Source: Planctomycetota bacterium
Lineage (GTDB): Bacteria; Planctomycetota; Brocadiia; Brocadiales; Bathyanammoxibiaceae
DNA: 64,000 nt
Assembly: GCA_016209685.1 (NCBI GenBank)
Contig: JACQVQ010000008.1
Coordinates: 317,778-381,777, forward strand
Direction of reading: 5' to 3'
The notes under the pieces were generated by a model. The model made no database searches, had not been told where the DNA came from, and saw only the letters and a program-made list of their open reading frames with translations. A program made the position numbers and the translations under genes. Below are positions 53,385 through 61,675 of the stretch, one piece after another. Every line of letters begins with the position of its first letter. The first letter of the stretch is position 1.

Positions 53385-54617
53385 CGGTCTTTTCCCCAGT
53401 AATTCCATACAGACCAGGGCCATAATCTCTACAAAGTCTGCAAGTTGTTGGATGTCAATGGATTCGTTGGCCACGTGGGCCTCTTTTTCACTTCCGGGTC
53501 CAAACCCTACGGCGGTAATCCCTTTCTGGAGGAGTTGCTTGGTGACGGTGGCTCCGGAGAGGCCCGTTAGCTCCGGAGAGAGGCCCATAACGGACTCCGT
53601 ATGTCTCTTGAGAAGCCCTACCAATGGGTTATCCGCATCCACAGAGGAGGGTTCCAGGTAGGAGTCTATTTTCAACTCAAAGTGGGCCTGGGGGTTTTTC
53701 TCTTCTACCCTCTTGATAATGCCCCTAACCCTTTCCAGTATCCCCTCTTTTGACTCTCCAGGGAGGTGGCGTATATCAATACCGACCTGACACTTCCCTG
53801 GGACTATATTCCTGGCCGCCCCACCCTGGATGGTACCTAGATTTAAGGTGGGTGGCGTAAAGAGGGGATGGTTGGTGCATGTAAAGGATAGGGTCTTTAG
53901 TTCCTGGAGGAGGTCCATCATGTTCCAGATGGCGTTGATGCCTTCTTCGGGCCTGGAGCCGTGGGCCTGTCTGCCGTAGGAGGTGACTTCCAGGAAGAGG
54001 GCGCCCTTTTCAGCCACGTCTATCTTCTTCATCCCGTAGGAGACGTCGGGTATGACGGCATAATCTGCCGTGAGGCCGCACTCCTCAAGCAGATACTCAA
54101 GACCGAGCCTGCTGCCCCTCTCCTCGTCAGCCGCCCCTATCAGTACGAACTCCCCCTGGAGCTGGGGTTCATGCTCTTTGAGAAAACGTGCCAGTATCAT
54201 ACAGGCGGCCATCTGTCCCTTGTTGTCTGTAGCCCCACGGCCATATACCCTGCCGTTTTTCACTAGGGGTTCAAAGGGGTCTGTCTCCCAGCCGTCTCCT
54301 GCTGGTACCACGTCCAGGTGACATGCCACAAGGAGGGAGGGGCCTGCCGCCTGAACCTTTGAACCCTTGAACTCTTGAACTTTAGTTTGAGGGTGGCCTA
54401 CCCTTGCCACTATATTTGTCCTCTCTGGTTCTTTCTCGTGGAGGGTATAGGGTATGTCCAGTGACTTTAAGTAGGTTTGTACCACCCTTGCCGCCAGGGA
54501 TTCTTTACCTGGTGGGTTTTCGGTCCGTGCCCGTATGAGCTGGCAGGTGAGCTCTACCAACTCGTCCCAGTGGGCCTGTGCGAACCTTTTAGCCTCTCTC
54601 TTTAGTGTCCCAGCCAT
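53382..54617 (-). CDS. M20-family metallopeptidase (ArgE/DapE-like)
   Basis: 411 aa. Metal-site motifs are SLLVACHLDVVPAG (His, Asp), RGATDNKGQMAACM (Asp), GAADEERGSRLG (Glu pair), plus DIRHLPGE and a C-terminal His region. It hydrolyses an N-acyl amino acid or peptide; substrate choice is uncertain. The N-terminal region (about residues 76-92, TKVQEFKGSKVQAAG) is encoded by the TTGAACC-type 7-bp repeat (54349-54386), in frame just before the metal-binding strand. Confidence 0.9.
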   Translation of the reverse strand: MAGTLKREAKRFAQAHWDELVELTCQLIRARTENPPGKESLAARVVQTYLKSLDIPYTLHEKEPERTNIVARVGHPQTKVQEFKGSKVQAAGPSLLVACHLDVVPAGDGWETDPFEPLVKNGRVYGRGATDNKGQMAACMILARFLKEHEPQLQGEFVLIGAADEERGSRLGLEYLLEECGLTADYAVIPDVSYGMKKIDVAEKGALFLEVTSYGRQAHGSRPEEGINAIWNMMDLLQELKTLSFTCTNHPLFTPPTLNLGTIQGGAARNIVPGKCQVGIDIRHLPGESKEGILERVRGIIKRVEEKNPQAHFELKIDSYLEPSSVDADNPLVGLLKRHTESVMGLSPELTGLSGATVTKQLLQKGITAVGFGPGSEKEAHVANESIDIQQLADFVEIMALVCMELLGKRP

Positions 54618-54637
54618 TTTTGTCGGGAGTAGCCCCG

Positions 54638-55087
54638 CTATCCTTCTGCATCTTCTGGTCTTTCACCTTCAACTGATACGATTACAGGGGGACGGAAGCC
54701 TTTGGCCCTCAAGCGTTTATCGTAGAGGCTTGCCCCCAGGAGGCTGATTGAGAAAGAGAGCAGTCCGAAGATACCCATCCTCAGATTGGTTGACTCGGGG
54801 AGTATAAAGGTCACTTTTTCTCCTACAATACAGCCGAAGAAAAAGGCAAGGAGCGGGAATAGGAGGAGGAGGGCGATGCCTTTATAGGCAGAGGGTGTGT
54901 CTATCTTGAGGATTACCTTGTTGCCTGCCGATAATCCTGCTATTGTCTGTATCTCTAAGAGTCTTTTGACATCCCCTGCAGAGATGCAGACCCCACACCT
55001 GGCGCAGGCCTCTGCCGCAGTCTTGTTTATCTCTATAGTGGCCTTGCCGTTATGAACGGCCGTTACTATTCCTTCTTCCTGTATCAC
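54638..55087 (-). CDS. rseC: RseC/MucC-family membrane protein
   Basis: 149 aa from a GTG. The N-terminal domain has the RseC cysteines (C28, C31, C34 in CARCGVC) and two transmembrane helices follow (about 68-90 and 104-124). RseC proteins act in reducing SoxR or on Fe-S/electron-transfer complexes (Rnf-like); no rnf genes are in the window. It lies 20 bp upstream of the peptidase gene. Confidence 0.88.
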   Translation of the reverse strand: MIQEEGIVTAVHNGKATIEINKTAAEACARCGVCISAGDVKRLLEIQTIAGLSAGNKVILKIDTPSAYKGIALLLLFPLLAFFFGCIVGEKVTFILPESTNLRMGIFGLLSFSISLLGASLYDKRLRAKGFRPPVIVSVEGERPEDAEG

Positions 55088-55343
55088 GGCAATAATATCC
55101 CAGTCACGCCTTAGGCGGATTCGCCTCAGGCGAAATTGTACCTTATGATATGTGTTAGTTGGGTGGAAAGGTGGAAAAAGCTGAAAATCCGCCTGAGGCG
55201 GGAAGTGGCAGGGCCACTTCTGTAACCAGGGGTCAGGGAACAGGGGTCGGGGACCAGCAATCTTTTTTCCCTAATCCCTGCTCCCTAGCCCCTGGTCCCT
55301 AGTCTATTAACCCCCCGCCTGAGGCGGATTTTCAACAGGATTT
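55088..55343. repeat. Repeat-filled gap between rseC and HU genes
   Basis: It holds CCGCCTTAGGCGG-type palindromes (55109-55133, 55189-55202, 55314-55330), a GTGGCAGGGCCAC copy (55205-55218), and an inverted 7-bp array (left CAGGGGT units 55226-55253; right CCCTGGT units 55272-55303). No ORF is convincing. Confidence 0.75.
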
Positions 55344-55646
55344 TCAACCTGCGGTCTGAGGGGTACCGCTTACCCGCTCCCTCATAAGCTTTCCTACCTT
55401 GAAGACTACTACGTTCTTGGCTGGCACGAAGGCCTCTGCCCCCGTCCTCGGGTTTCTTGCCTTCCTTGCAGCCCTTTGTCTGATTTCAAAGACCCCGAAG
55501 TCCCTTAGTTCTATCCGGTGTCCTTGGGCAAGCTCGCTAATGAGTTCGTCCAGAAATAGTTGTACTGTCTCTTTTACTATGGTGTGGGTATTTTCAGTCT
55601 TCCTGGCTATTTTTTCGCATACGTCTCTTTTGGTAATGGTCTGCAT
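55344..55646 (-). CDS. HU/IHF-family DNA-binding protein
   Basis: 100 aa. The fold is clear: TKRDVCEKIARKT, the helix LFLDELISELAQGHRIELRDFGVFEI, and the DNA-binding arm RKARNPRTGAEAFVPAKNVVVFKVGK. It compacts and bends DNA. A consensus promoter lies about 110 bp upstream. HU, IHF-alpha or a paralogue cannot be distinguished. Confidence 0.93.
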   Translation of the reverse strand: MQTITKRDVCEKIARKTENTHTIVKETVQLFLDELISELAQGHRIELRDFGVFEIRQRAARKARNPRTGAEAFVPAKNVVVFKVGKLMRERVSGTPQTAG

Positions 55647-55733
55647 GATTTCCCCTCTTTTGGCCCAGGCTAGTAAGAAAGAATACCTTTGAAGATTCTC
55701 ATAAGATTAGATTTACCAGTTACTAACGACGGC

Positions 55734-55762
55734 ATATTATCAACTTGGGTGAGAGATGTCAA
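55734..55762 (-). promoter_or_regulatory. Sigma-70 promoter for the HU-family gene
   Basis: On the minus strand TTGACA (55762-55757) and TAATAT (55739-55734) are 17 bp apart. It is among the best promoter matches in the window. Confidence 0.65.
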
Positions 55763-55847
55763 GATGTCAATCTGTTTTTTTTAACAAAGCAAGGGCACGA
55801 CGTGTCGTGTCCATACTTGTCGGGTGGGCCCTGCCGCCAATCCACCC

Positions 55848-55876
55848 TTGACAGGGCTTCCAATATTTAATAACCT
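55848..55876 (+). promoter_or_regulatory. Possible promoter for rpmH
   Basis: TTGACA (55848-55853) and TAACCT (55871-55876) are 17 bp apart; the -10 is weak. It lies 64 bp before the TTG start. Confidence 0.35.
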
Positions 55877-55939
55877 CTAGTGCTTTTGGGTATTGCAAAA
55901 GAGGGTGGCAGGGCCACCCCCAGCAAAAAGGAGGGTGCC

Positions 55940-56065
55940 TTGAAGGTAAATATAAGAAGGAGTTCCTTAAAGAAGAGAAAGCAGACCAGTTTCTTGAAGA
56001 GGATGAGGACAAAAGGGGGTAGGAACATCATAAAGAGGCGGCGGGCCAGGGGACGGGAGATATAG
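55940..56065 (+). CDS. rpmH: 50S ribosomal protein L34
   Basis: 41 aa from a TTG at 55940, with AAAGGAGG about six bases upstream; the frame is open earlier but only through repeat DNA. The sequence KVNIRRSSLKKRKQ...FLKRMRTKGGRNIIKRRRARGREI matches L34, including GGRNIIKRRRARGR. It is a large-subunit protein near the exit tunnel. Usually rpmH is followed by rnpA and yidC and lies near dnaA/oriC; here a palindrome and a convergent ferredoxin gene follow, so it stands alone. Confidence 0.92.
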   Translation: MKVNIRRSSLKKRKQTSFLKRMRTKGGRNIIKRRRARGREI

Positions 56066-56068
56066 AAA

Positions 56069-56097
56069 GTAAGGGCGACCCAGCGGGTCGCCCCTAC
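56069..56097. terminator. Palindrome behind rpmH, possible bidirectional terminator
   Basis: It has imperfect GTAAGGGCGACCC/GGGTCGCCCCTAC arms around a short loop, from the GTAGGGGC family. It lies four bases after rpmH and 26 before the ferredoxin stop on the other strand, a natural place to end both transcripts. No long T-run follows. Confidence 0.5.
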
Positions 56098-56122
56098 ATA
56101 TTTCTTATCGTCAAAAAAGAAG

Positions 56123-56314
56123 CTATTCTTCTACTATAATAATAGCCTCAACCGGGCACTCTTCAACGGCCTTTCTACAATTGGCCTCCGCATCTCGTGG
56201 CACAGGGTTAGCTATGACTATACTCTTATCACCTTCCATCTTGTATACCTCAGGACAGGTGGTCACACAAAGTTCACATCCAGTACAAATATCTGGATCA
56301 ATCTTAACGCGCAT
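56123..56314 (-). CDS. Single-cluster [4Fe-4S] ferredoxin
   Basis: 63 aa. The cluster motif CTGCELCVTTCP (three Cys plus the fourth in CP) is completed by a later CPVEAI. The extra Cys (NCRKAVEE) may form a disulfide, as in one-cluster ferredoxins of sulfate reducers and Thermotoga. It is a soluble carrier that could accept electrons from the por complex nearby. Confidence 0.92.
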   Translation of the reverse strand: MRVKIDPDICTGCELCVTTCPEVYKMEGDKSIVIANPVPRDAEANCRKAVEECPVEAIIIVEE

Positions 56315-56437
56315 TAGCCTCCTCCTTTTCTACCGTCACCGTATTTCTATGGACAGAATGTAATGCCAAAATTATAAAATCAACCTCTATAAGCTGTCAA
56401 TTACAAATTGCCCTGATAAGATAAAAAAATCTCCCCG

Positions 56438-56530
56438 TAAGCAGTATGCAGTATGCAGTAGGTAGTAGGCAGAAAAATAGAATTCTGCTTACCACTTTCT
56501 GCTTACTGCTTACTGCCTACTGCTTACTCT
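56438..56530. repeat. 7-bp repeat array with inverted arms
   Basis: GCAGTAT/GCAGTAG units on the left, an A/T spacer and TACTGCC/TACTGCT units on the right form one large inverted array. It abuts the tldE stop codon. Confidence 0.85.
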
Positions 56531-57988
56531 CTAGGCAGTGCCGGCGGATATACTGTCCAGCCTGACCCCTTCAACCCGTATCTCGGGTGCTATTACGGCC
56601 TCTTCTGCTGACCAGACCTGTATGGCCTTCTTCTCTCTTCCCACTGACACTATATTTTGTAGTACACGGTTAATGTTATCATTAATCCGTACGGCATTGG
56701 GCTTGAGGGGGGTGGAAATCTGACCGTCCTTAATAAGAAAACTGTCACCTATGACGGTGCTGGTGAAATCCCCTGCCGCCAGGCCGTTTATTGGATACGT
56801 GTACCAGATACGCCCGATGTAAACCCCCTCCCTTATTCCCCGGAAGAGTTCTTCCGCACTCACCCCCTGCCTTCCTTCAAGCACCAGGTTGGTGGGGAAT
56901 ACCCCGGCCTGCATCTCATAGGTCCTTCCCAGCCCGTGGAACCTGAAGCCGTTCCTTGGGACAAAGGTGGCAACGTTGCTGCTGAACTTTTTGCCCAGGT
57001 AGTGGTTGGCAAGGAAACCCACCAGATTGCCTTCCTGTACCAGGTCTGTCCTCCCCGTGGGGAGGCCCTCGCAGGTAACCTTCTTACTGCCAATCTGTCC
57101 TGGCAGGGAGCCGTCGTCGTAGATATTTAGATTGGGCGCCGTTACCCGCTGTCCTAATTTACCCAGGAATGGGGTATTGGAGGCATTAACGGTGGCAAGG
57201 CTCAGGGATGGGGCAATGACGTTGGCCATCATATCCGTAATGGGCTGACTGCCAAACACTACCTCGTAACGCCCCGGGGGGAGTCGCTTCCCCCCTATGG
57301 TCCTTATGGCGCTCAGGGCGGCCTCTCTGCCAGCCAGGACAGGGTCAAAACCTGCCAGTTTCGTACTGGTAGCCCAACCAGTCCCTTTCACGCCCTCTTT
57401 CTCTACCATAGTGGTGATGGCCGCCGTAAGGATGGTAGAGACGTCAAAGGTATCTATCCCTGTGGTGCTTTTTATCGCAACCAGTTCCTTCAAGATGCAT
57501 ACGTCTCCCCCTACGATGATGGATTCCTTAATCCCTGCCTCCTGGAACGTCCTCAAGGCCCCTTCCAGGGCCTTCCAGCCTAAGTCCACGGCTTCTTCAT
57601 CCGAGATACCCAGTATGGCAGGGTCGTGGTAGTCTACCAGGGTGGGGCTACCCGCAGGCGAAGGTAATGAGCGGAAGTCCGGGTCGTAGAATCTGCCCCT
57701 CCTGGCCTTACGGAAGGCCTCCTTAACCCCCCTGGGCCTCAGCTCGTTGGCCTGGGAGCCAAAGCCAAGGCTTGTCTTACCCTTGTCGCCAAAGGCCGAT
57801 GATACTGCTATCCCCGAGAACTGGGACGATTTGGGTTCCTGTAGACCCCCGGAAGGGATGTCTGAGGTATAATTGAGCCTCATGGTGATAAGCTCATTCC
57901 AGGAGGCAAAGACCTCTAGCTCTGTCTTCTCCTGCTTTACACTGTCCAGGCCCTTCTGGACGCACTCTCTGAGGTCTTCCAGTCTCAT
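56531..57988 (-). CDS. tldE: TldE/PmbA-family protein, partner of TldD
   Basis: 485 aa. It shows the TldD/PmbA fold (RGVKEAFRKARRGRFYDPDF, PPGRYEVVFGSQPITDMMANV, IGRIWYTYPINGLAAGDFTST) and lacks the HExxxH metal site of its partner. The TldD/TldE heterodimer unfolds and cleaves small proteins or peptides and is known in peptide maturation and toxin processing. It overlaps tldD by four bases (ATGA). Confidence 0.93.
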   Translation of the reverse strand: MRLEDLRECVQKGLDSVKQEKTELEVFASWNELITMRLNYTSDIPSGGLQEPKSSQFSGIAVSSAFGDKGKTSLGFGSQANELRPRGVKEAFRKARRGRFYDPDFRSLPSPAGSPTLVDYHDPAILGISDEEAVDLGWKALEGALRTFQEAGIKESIIVGGDVCILKELVAIKSTTGIDTFDVSTILTAAITTMVEKEGVKGTGWATSTKLAGFDPVLAGREAALSAIRTIGGKRLPPGRYEVVFGSQPITDMMANVIAPSLSLATVNASNTPFLGKLGQRVTAPNLNIYDDGSLPGQIGSKKVTCEGLPTGRTDLVQEGNLVGFLANHYLGKKFSSNVATFVPRNGFRFHGLGRTYEMQAGVFPTNLVLEGRQGVSAEELFRGIREGVYIGRIWYTYPINGLAAGDFTSTVIGDSFLIKDGQISTPLKPNAVRINDNINRVLQNIVSVGREKKAIQVWSAEEAVIAPEIRVEGVRLDSISAGTA

Positions 57989-59550
57989 CTGGTATATTCC
58001 CCTGTTAACCTGGCCTTGCCTCTCAGGGTAGGACCGCCGTTTCCTACCCGCATGACCTGCATGGGCTGTCCTTTACCACAATTTGGTATGGGGAGGACTA
58101 TGAAGTCGTTCCCCACTGCATCTATGCTCATAAGGAACTCCCTGGAATCCGAGGTTATACCCCCGCCCCTGTAAAGCCTTGTCAGCCTCCCGTTTTCTAT
58201 CTTGTATACCTTCTGTGCGGACATGCGGAAGTTCTCCCTGGACTCACTGATGGAGGGGATACGGTGGTTTACGACGTAGTAGCCCTCTTCCACCTCGGAT
58301 AATATGTCCTGGGGGTTACGGTCTCCAGGGGCAATCACCGTGTTAGTCATCCTCACCAGGGGGGCGTAGTGGCAGGCAGTGGCCCGCATTGAACCGTTAG
58401 GTTCCTGGGCGAGGATGGCCGCAGTCTCCCGGCTATTCATAAAACCCCTGAGTATCCCCTTCTCAATGAGCATTACCCGCCTGCCTGGGACGCCTTCTGC
58501 ATCGTACTTGTAATTTCCATAACCATCCAGGGCGGGGTCAGAGAAGGCAGTTATTAGGGGGGAGGCCACCTGTTTGCCAAATTCGTTGTCGTCCAGTCTC
58601 CTGAGTAGCCATGACCTCCCCGCATAGGCCGTCTCCATCTTCAGGGCCCTATCGGCCTCCGTGGGGTGACCAATTATCTCATGCACCAGGAGGGTATTGA
58701 AGTGGGGTTCCGTTACTACCGTAACGGGCTTCTCTGTGGAAGGGAGGAACTCTGCCCCTGCGAGTTCCGCAGTGTCCCTGGCCCTTTCCAGGGCAAAGTC
58801 CAGGAAACTTTTATTATACACGTTCTTACCCCTTACCGCCTCCCAGCCCACGTGACCGCCAATGTGGTCTATAAAGCTCTCAGGTATGGCACTGCCCTTC
58901 TGGGCCACTACCAACAGGGTGGCGTTGGTAAGGGCATAGGCCTGGTCTAGTTCCGTCCCCTCCGTGCTGAAAAATAACTCCCTTGTCAACCCGGTGGCCA
59001 TCATCAGGAAGGCAAATCTCATCTCTGGGGAGACGGACTTTGCCTGCCTGGTTATGTTTATGGCCTCGCTTAGCACCTCCTTAGTGGGTATCCGTCGTGG
59101 GTCTTCTTCAAAGCGGGCAGGTACCATATCCTTACGTACCTCTATTATTATGGGGGCTAGCCTCACGGGAGACAGGGCTGGGGCCAACTCCCTCAGGGCC
59201 TGCTTCCTCTGGGAACTGACCATCGCCCGTTGGTAGGCCCTGTCTATCCCCTGTCTGAGGGTCTTCCACAAGGCCCTCCCCCCCAGTCCTGCCTTGTTCA
59301 GGGGCTGGGCATAGTATCCCCAGGCTTCTGTTTGGGATGACCCGGCTATTACCCTCACGCCAAAGGAGGAGTGGACGTCTTCCCTGGCAATTTTCGGGTT
59401 GCCGTTTTCGGAGCTGGCAGTACGTGTCTCCACCAGTCCGACCCTGAGGTCTGCATACCTGCAGTCCTTCAGAGACCGGGCATAGTCTATGGCCTCTCTA
59501 ATACCGCTCTTTGCCCCTTCCAGGGCCTCTATCCCGAAGATATTTTTCAT
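57985..59550 (-). CDS. tldD: TldD metallopeptidase subunit
   Basis: 521 aa. The catalytic HEIIGH (HExxxH, at about residue 290) lies in NTLLVHEIIGHPTEADRAL, and GNYKYDAEGVPGRRVMLIEKG and GFMNSRETAA are conserved. With TldE it forms the protease. Position next to the RiPP-like cluster (435 bp away, opposite strand) is suggestive because TldD/E can remove RiPP leader peptides, but it could be coincidence. Confidence 0.94.
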   Translation of the reverse strand: MKNIFGIEALEGAKSGIREAIDYARSLKDCRYADLRVGLVETRTASSENGNPKIAREDVHSSFGVRVIAGSSQTEAWGYYAQPLNKAGLGGRALWKTLRQGIDRAYQRAMVSSQRKQALRELAPALSPVRLAPIIIEVRKDMVPARFEEDPRRIPTKEVLSEAINITRQAKSVSPEMRFAFLMMATGLTRELFFSTEGTELDQAYALTNATLLVVAQKGSAIPESFIDHIGGHVGWEAVRGKNVYNKSFLDFALERARDTAELAGAEFLPSTEKPVTVVTEPHFNTLLVHEIIGHPTEADRALKMETAYAGRSWLLRRLDDNEFGKQVASPLITAFSDPALDGYGNYKYDAEGVPGRRVMLIEKGILRGFMNSRETAAILAQEPNGSMRATACHYAPLVRMTNTVIAPGDRNPQDILSEVEEGYYVVNHRIPSISESRENFRMSAQKVYKIENGRLTRLYRGGGITSDSREFLMSIDAVGNDFIVLPIPNCGKGQPMQVMRVGNGGPTLRGKARLTGEYTR

Positions 59551-59984
59551 AAGTCAGCAATCAGCAATCAGTAGTCAGCAGTCAGCACACAAACTTCTTC
59601 AGAGGTCTCTTATAATAGAAATCCCTTTTCACTTCCATAAAAATCTCGCCTTGCCGTGTGGGGTATTAGGGGGTAATGGTAGGGGCACGTTGCAACGTGC
59701 CCCTACGACTCTTTTCAGCCTGGTAGGGTGGGCTGTGCCCACCCTGCACCCTTTTGCACCTTTAATTGGTGGGCGTAGCCCACCCTACATTTCTACAAAG
59801 ATTCCCTTTGTAAGATGGTAGGGGCGACCCGCCGGGTCGCCCCTACACAAACGGTGGCATGGTAAGAAAAAAAACAAGTGAAAAAAAGTATTGAAACAGC
59901 CGCCATTTTTTTGTAATTTACTGGTTAAAAGACATTTATGGTCAGGTAACGTCTCTAAGGTATAAGGTTTGGAGGGTGGTTTTT
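59551..59984. other. Divergent intergenic region rich in palindromes
   Basis: It contains a 7-bp array (59554-59588), a 28-bp GTAGGGGC palindrome with core ACGTTGCAACGT (59679-59706), GTGGGC...GCCCACC hairpins (59728-59785), and a 29-bp copy (59818-59846). The last 130 bp is AT-rich (TTTTTTTGTAATTTACTGG) and may hold the promoter of the peptide gene at 59985; no consensus pair is convincing. Confidence 0.65.
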
Positions 59985-60143
59985 ATGGAAAAAGAAAGAC
60001 CTGGTAATGATCAAATAAACGATGCAGACCGTACCAGGAGGAGGCTCTTAAAACTAGCCCTCTGGATTCCTCCAGCAATCCTCACCCTAAGTTCCCGAGC
60101 GGCGTGGGCACAGGCAAAGACATCCAAGGCCGCAGCGGGGTAG
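59985..60143 (+). CDS. Short leader-like peptide, candidate RiPP precursor
   Basis: 52 aa from an ATG at 59985 with GGAGGG eight bases upstream. A polar N-terminus of 16 residues (MEKERPGNDQINDADR) is followed by TRRRLLKLALWIPPAILTL, a twin-arginine-like hydrophobic segment, SSRAAWAQ with an AxA-type cleavage signal, and a short tail (AKTSKAAAG). Codon use is normal. Small peptides of this RRRLLK...AxA form are recalled beside PqqD/HPr-kinase-like genes. It starts the cluster and precedes the radical SAM gene by 78 bp. Precursor role is inference; it may be an exported tail-tagged peptide. Confidence 0.6.
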   Translation: MEKERPGNDQINDADRTRRRLLKLALWIPPAILTLSSRAAWAQAKTSKAAAG

Positions 60144-60221
60144 TATTGTGGCCCGGCGAGGCGTATAGAAGTAAAAACCGTTAGTTCTGGTTCCGAGGTA
60201 GAATTTTAGATTTGACGCTAA

Positions 60222-61220
60222 ATGAAATCCCCTTTATTGGTTCTAATTTATACGGTAGACTGTCCACTCAGGTGTGACTTTTGCTGGTGTTCGGGGAATG
60301 GGTATAAACCGGTAAAAATCAGGAAGGAAGACGCAATCCGGTATATAAAGGAGGCGGCCGGTCTAGGGGTCGTAAAGAGGGTTAGCTTCACCGGCGGTGA
60401 GCCATTCCTTCATCATGCGGAGTTGGTTGAGGTCCTGGATGCCTGCAAGGGACTCATGCCTGCGAGGATTGTGACCTCCTGCTATTGGGCTGAAACTAAG
60501 GGGCGTGCCAGAGAGATGCTCAAGCCCCTCGTTGAAAGGGGTCTTGACGAGCTTTCCTGCTCTACCGACCCAACCCACCAGGCCTTTGTACCTGCCGCCT
60601 TCGTTAAAAACGCCGTAGAGGTAGGTCTTGAACTTGGACTCGTGTGTGAGGTTGTCTCCGTATCCTGGAATGCTACCTCAGAGGTTGAGGACTTTATGAA
60701 TGGTTTCCGTCATCCTCGTCTCCGTTTTTCCCAGCATCTGGCTGTCCCCATGGGGAGGGGAAGACAGCGTAAGGTTACATGGCGGGACTATAACATCCCA
60801 CGTCCCTCACAGATGGGGGGTTGTAATCTGGGCGGACGTGACATCAACATCTACCCCGATGGAGAGGTCTACCCATGCTGTGCGGGTGAACTAAACTTCA
60901 TGGGAAAGCTCTCTTTTGGGAACACTAAGAAGGACTCACTTAAGACGATTCTGGAGCGGATACAGGCAGACGCATATGTACAGCTTGTGTTTAACCGTGG
61001 GTTTGATGCCATATATGGGCTTGCCCGATGGAAGTTCCCCCGCCTGCTTCCCCTTTTACCAAAGGACGACAACCTCGCCTCCGTCTGTCAACTCTGTGTC
61101 CGTATTCACAGGGATGGTGACTTAATGAAGGCGCTCACGCCTTTATTGGATTATGGTAAAAAGCTTGTTGAGGTGGAACAGAGACTTGAGGGGCACAAAA
61201 AGGGGGGTAATAACAATTAG
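60222..61220 (+). CDS. Radical SAM enzyme with SPASM-like C-terminal cysteines
   Basis: 332 aa. The [4Fe-4S]-SAM motif is C14, C18, C21 (DCPLRCDFCW), followed by FTGGEPFLHH. A C-terminal Cys group (GGCNLG, YPCCAG, VCQLC) resembles a SPASM/twitch auxiliary-cluster region, including INIYPDGEVYPCC. This group modifies peptides or proteins in RiPP and related systems. The next gene is a PqqD-like protein, the usual peptide-binding partner. A repeat element separates the two genes. Confidence 0.88.
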   Translation: MKSPLLVLIYTVDCPLRCDFCWCSGNGYKPVKIRKEDAIRYIKEAAGLGVVKRVSFTGGEPFLHHAELVEVLDACKGLMPARIVTSCYWAETKGRAREMLKPLVERGLDELSCSTDPTHQAFVPAAFVKNAVEVGLELGLVCEVVSVSWNATSEVEDFMNGFRHPRLRFSQHLAVPMGRGRQRKVTWRDYNIPRPSQMGGCNLGGRDINIYPDGEVYPCCAGELNFMGKLSFGNTKKDSLKTILERIQADAYVQLVFNRGFDAIYGLARWKFPRLLPLLPKDDNLASVCQLCVRIHRDGDLMKALTPLLDYGKKLVEVEQRLEGHKKGGNNN

Positions 61221-61255
61221 AGAGCTATGCGAAAGCCTACACAGCACTACTTGGC

Positions 61256-61401
61256 ATCCTGACCCTGAACGGAGTAAGGGGGAAGAATCTGGTCTTTTAA
61301 GTAGGGCACGGCACGCCGTGCCCCTACAGACTTCGCTCCCTCAGAATGTTGAAAATCCGCCTATGGCGGGACATGCGAGTAGGCTTTTTCAGAGGTCTCA
61401 A
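61256..61401. mobile_element. MITE-like element invaded by two other repeats
   Basis: The right end CTTTTTCAGAGGTCTCA is exact, and CTGAACGGAGTAAG, GAAGAATCTGGTCTTTTAAG and CTTCGCTCCCTCAGAATG are the family core. A GTAGGGCAC...GTGCCCCTAC palindrome (61301-61327) splits the left from the right arm, and CCGCCTATGGCGG (61357-61369) splits the right arm again. It ends five bases before the PqqD start. Confidence 0.75.
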
Positions 61402-61405
61402 TTAA

Positions 61406-61675
61406 ATGATAGATGTCAGCTGGAGACCTAAACAAAGAGTTACCCTGGCTACAGAGGAAATAGAGGATGATTTATTCCTCTACGATCCCGATAAAGACCA
61501 TGTGCATCTCCTTAACGTCTCGGCCTCGGCAATCTTTGAGCTATGTGATGGGACACGCACTGCCCAGGAGATAGCCCAGGAGATAGCGAAACTCGTCACC
61601 CCTGGAGACCACGACATAGGGAAGGACGTAGAGCAGACACTGGGGGAACTCCGTGAAAAAGGCCTTATTGAATAA
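61406..61675 (+). CDS. PqqD-like peptide-binding protein
   Basis: 89 aa. The wing-helix RRE-type fold is visible: the beta-strand pair VSWRPKQRVTLATEEIEDD and DHVHLLNVSASAIFELCDGTRTAQEIA, then a helix. PqqD-type proteins hold the leader of a precursor peptide and present it to the radical SAM enzyme. The only AGAGG Shine-Dalgarno-like sequence (61391-61395) lies in the MITE end. The next gene's start overlaps its 3' end. Confidence 0.9.
   Translation: MIDVSWRPKQRVTLATEEIEDDLFLYDPDKDHVHLLNVSASAIFELCDGTRTAQEIAQEIAKLVTPGDHDIGKDVEQTLGELREKGLIE

Noticed and set aside
55767-56012. Minus-strand 81-aa ORF opposite rpmH
   Set aside because: It is an antisense shadow of L34 coding sequence, with no start signal and composition of a complement.
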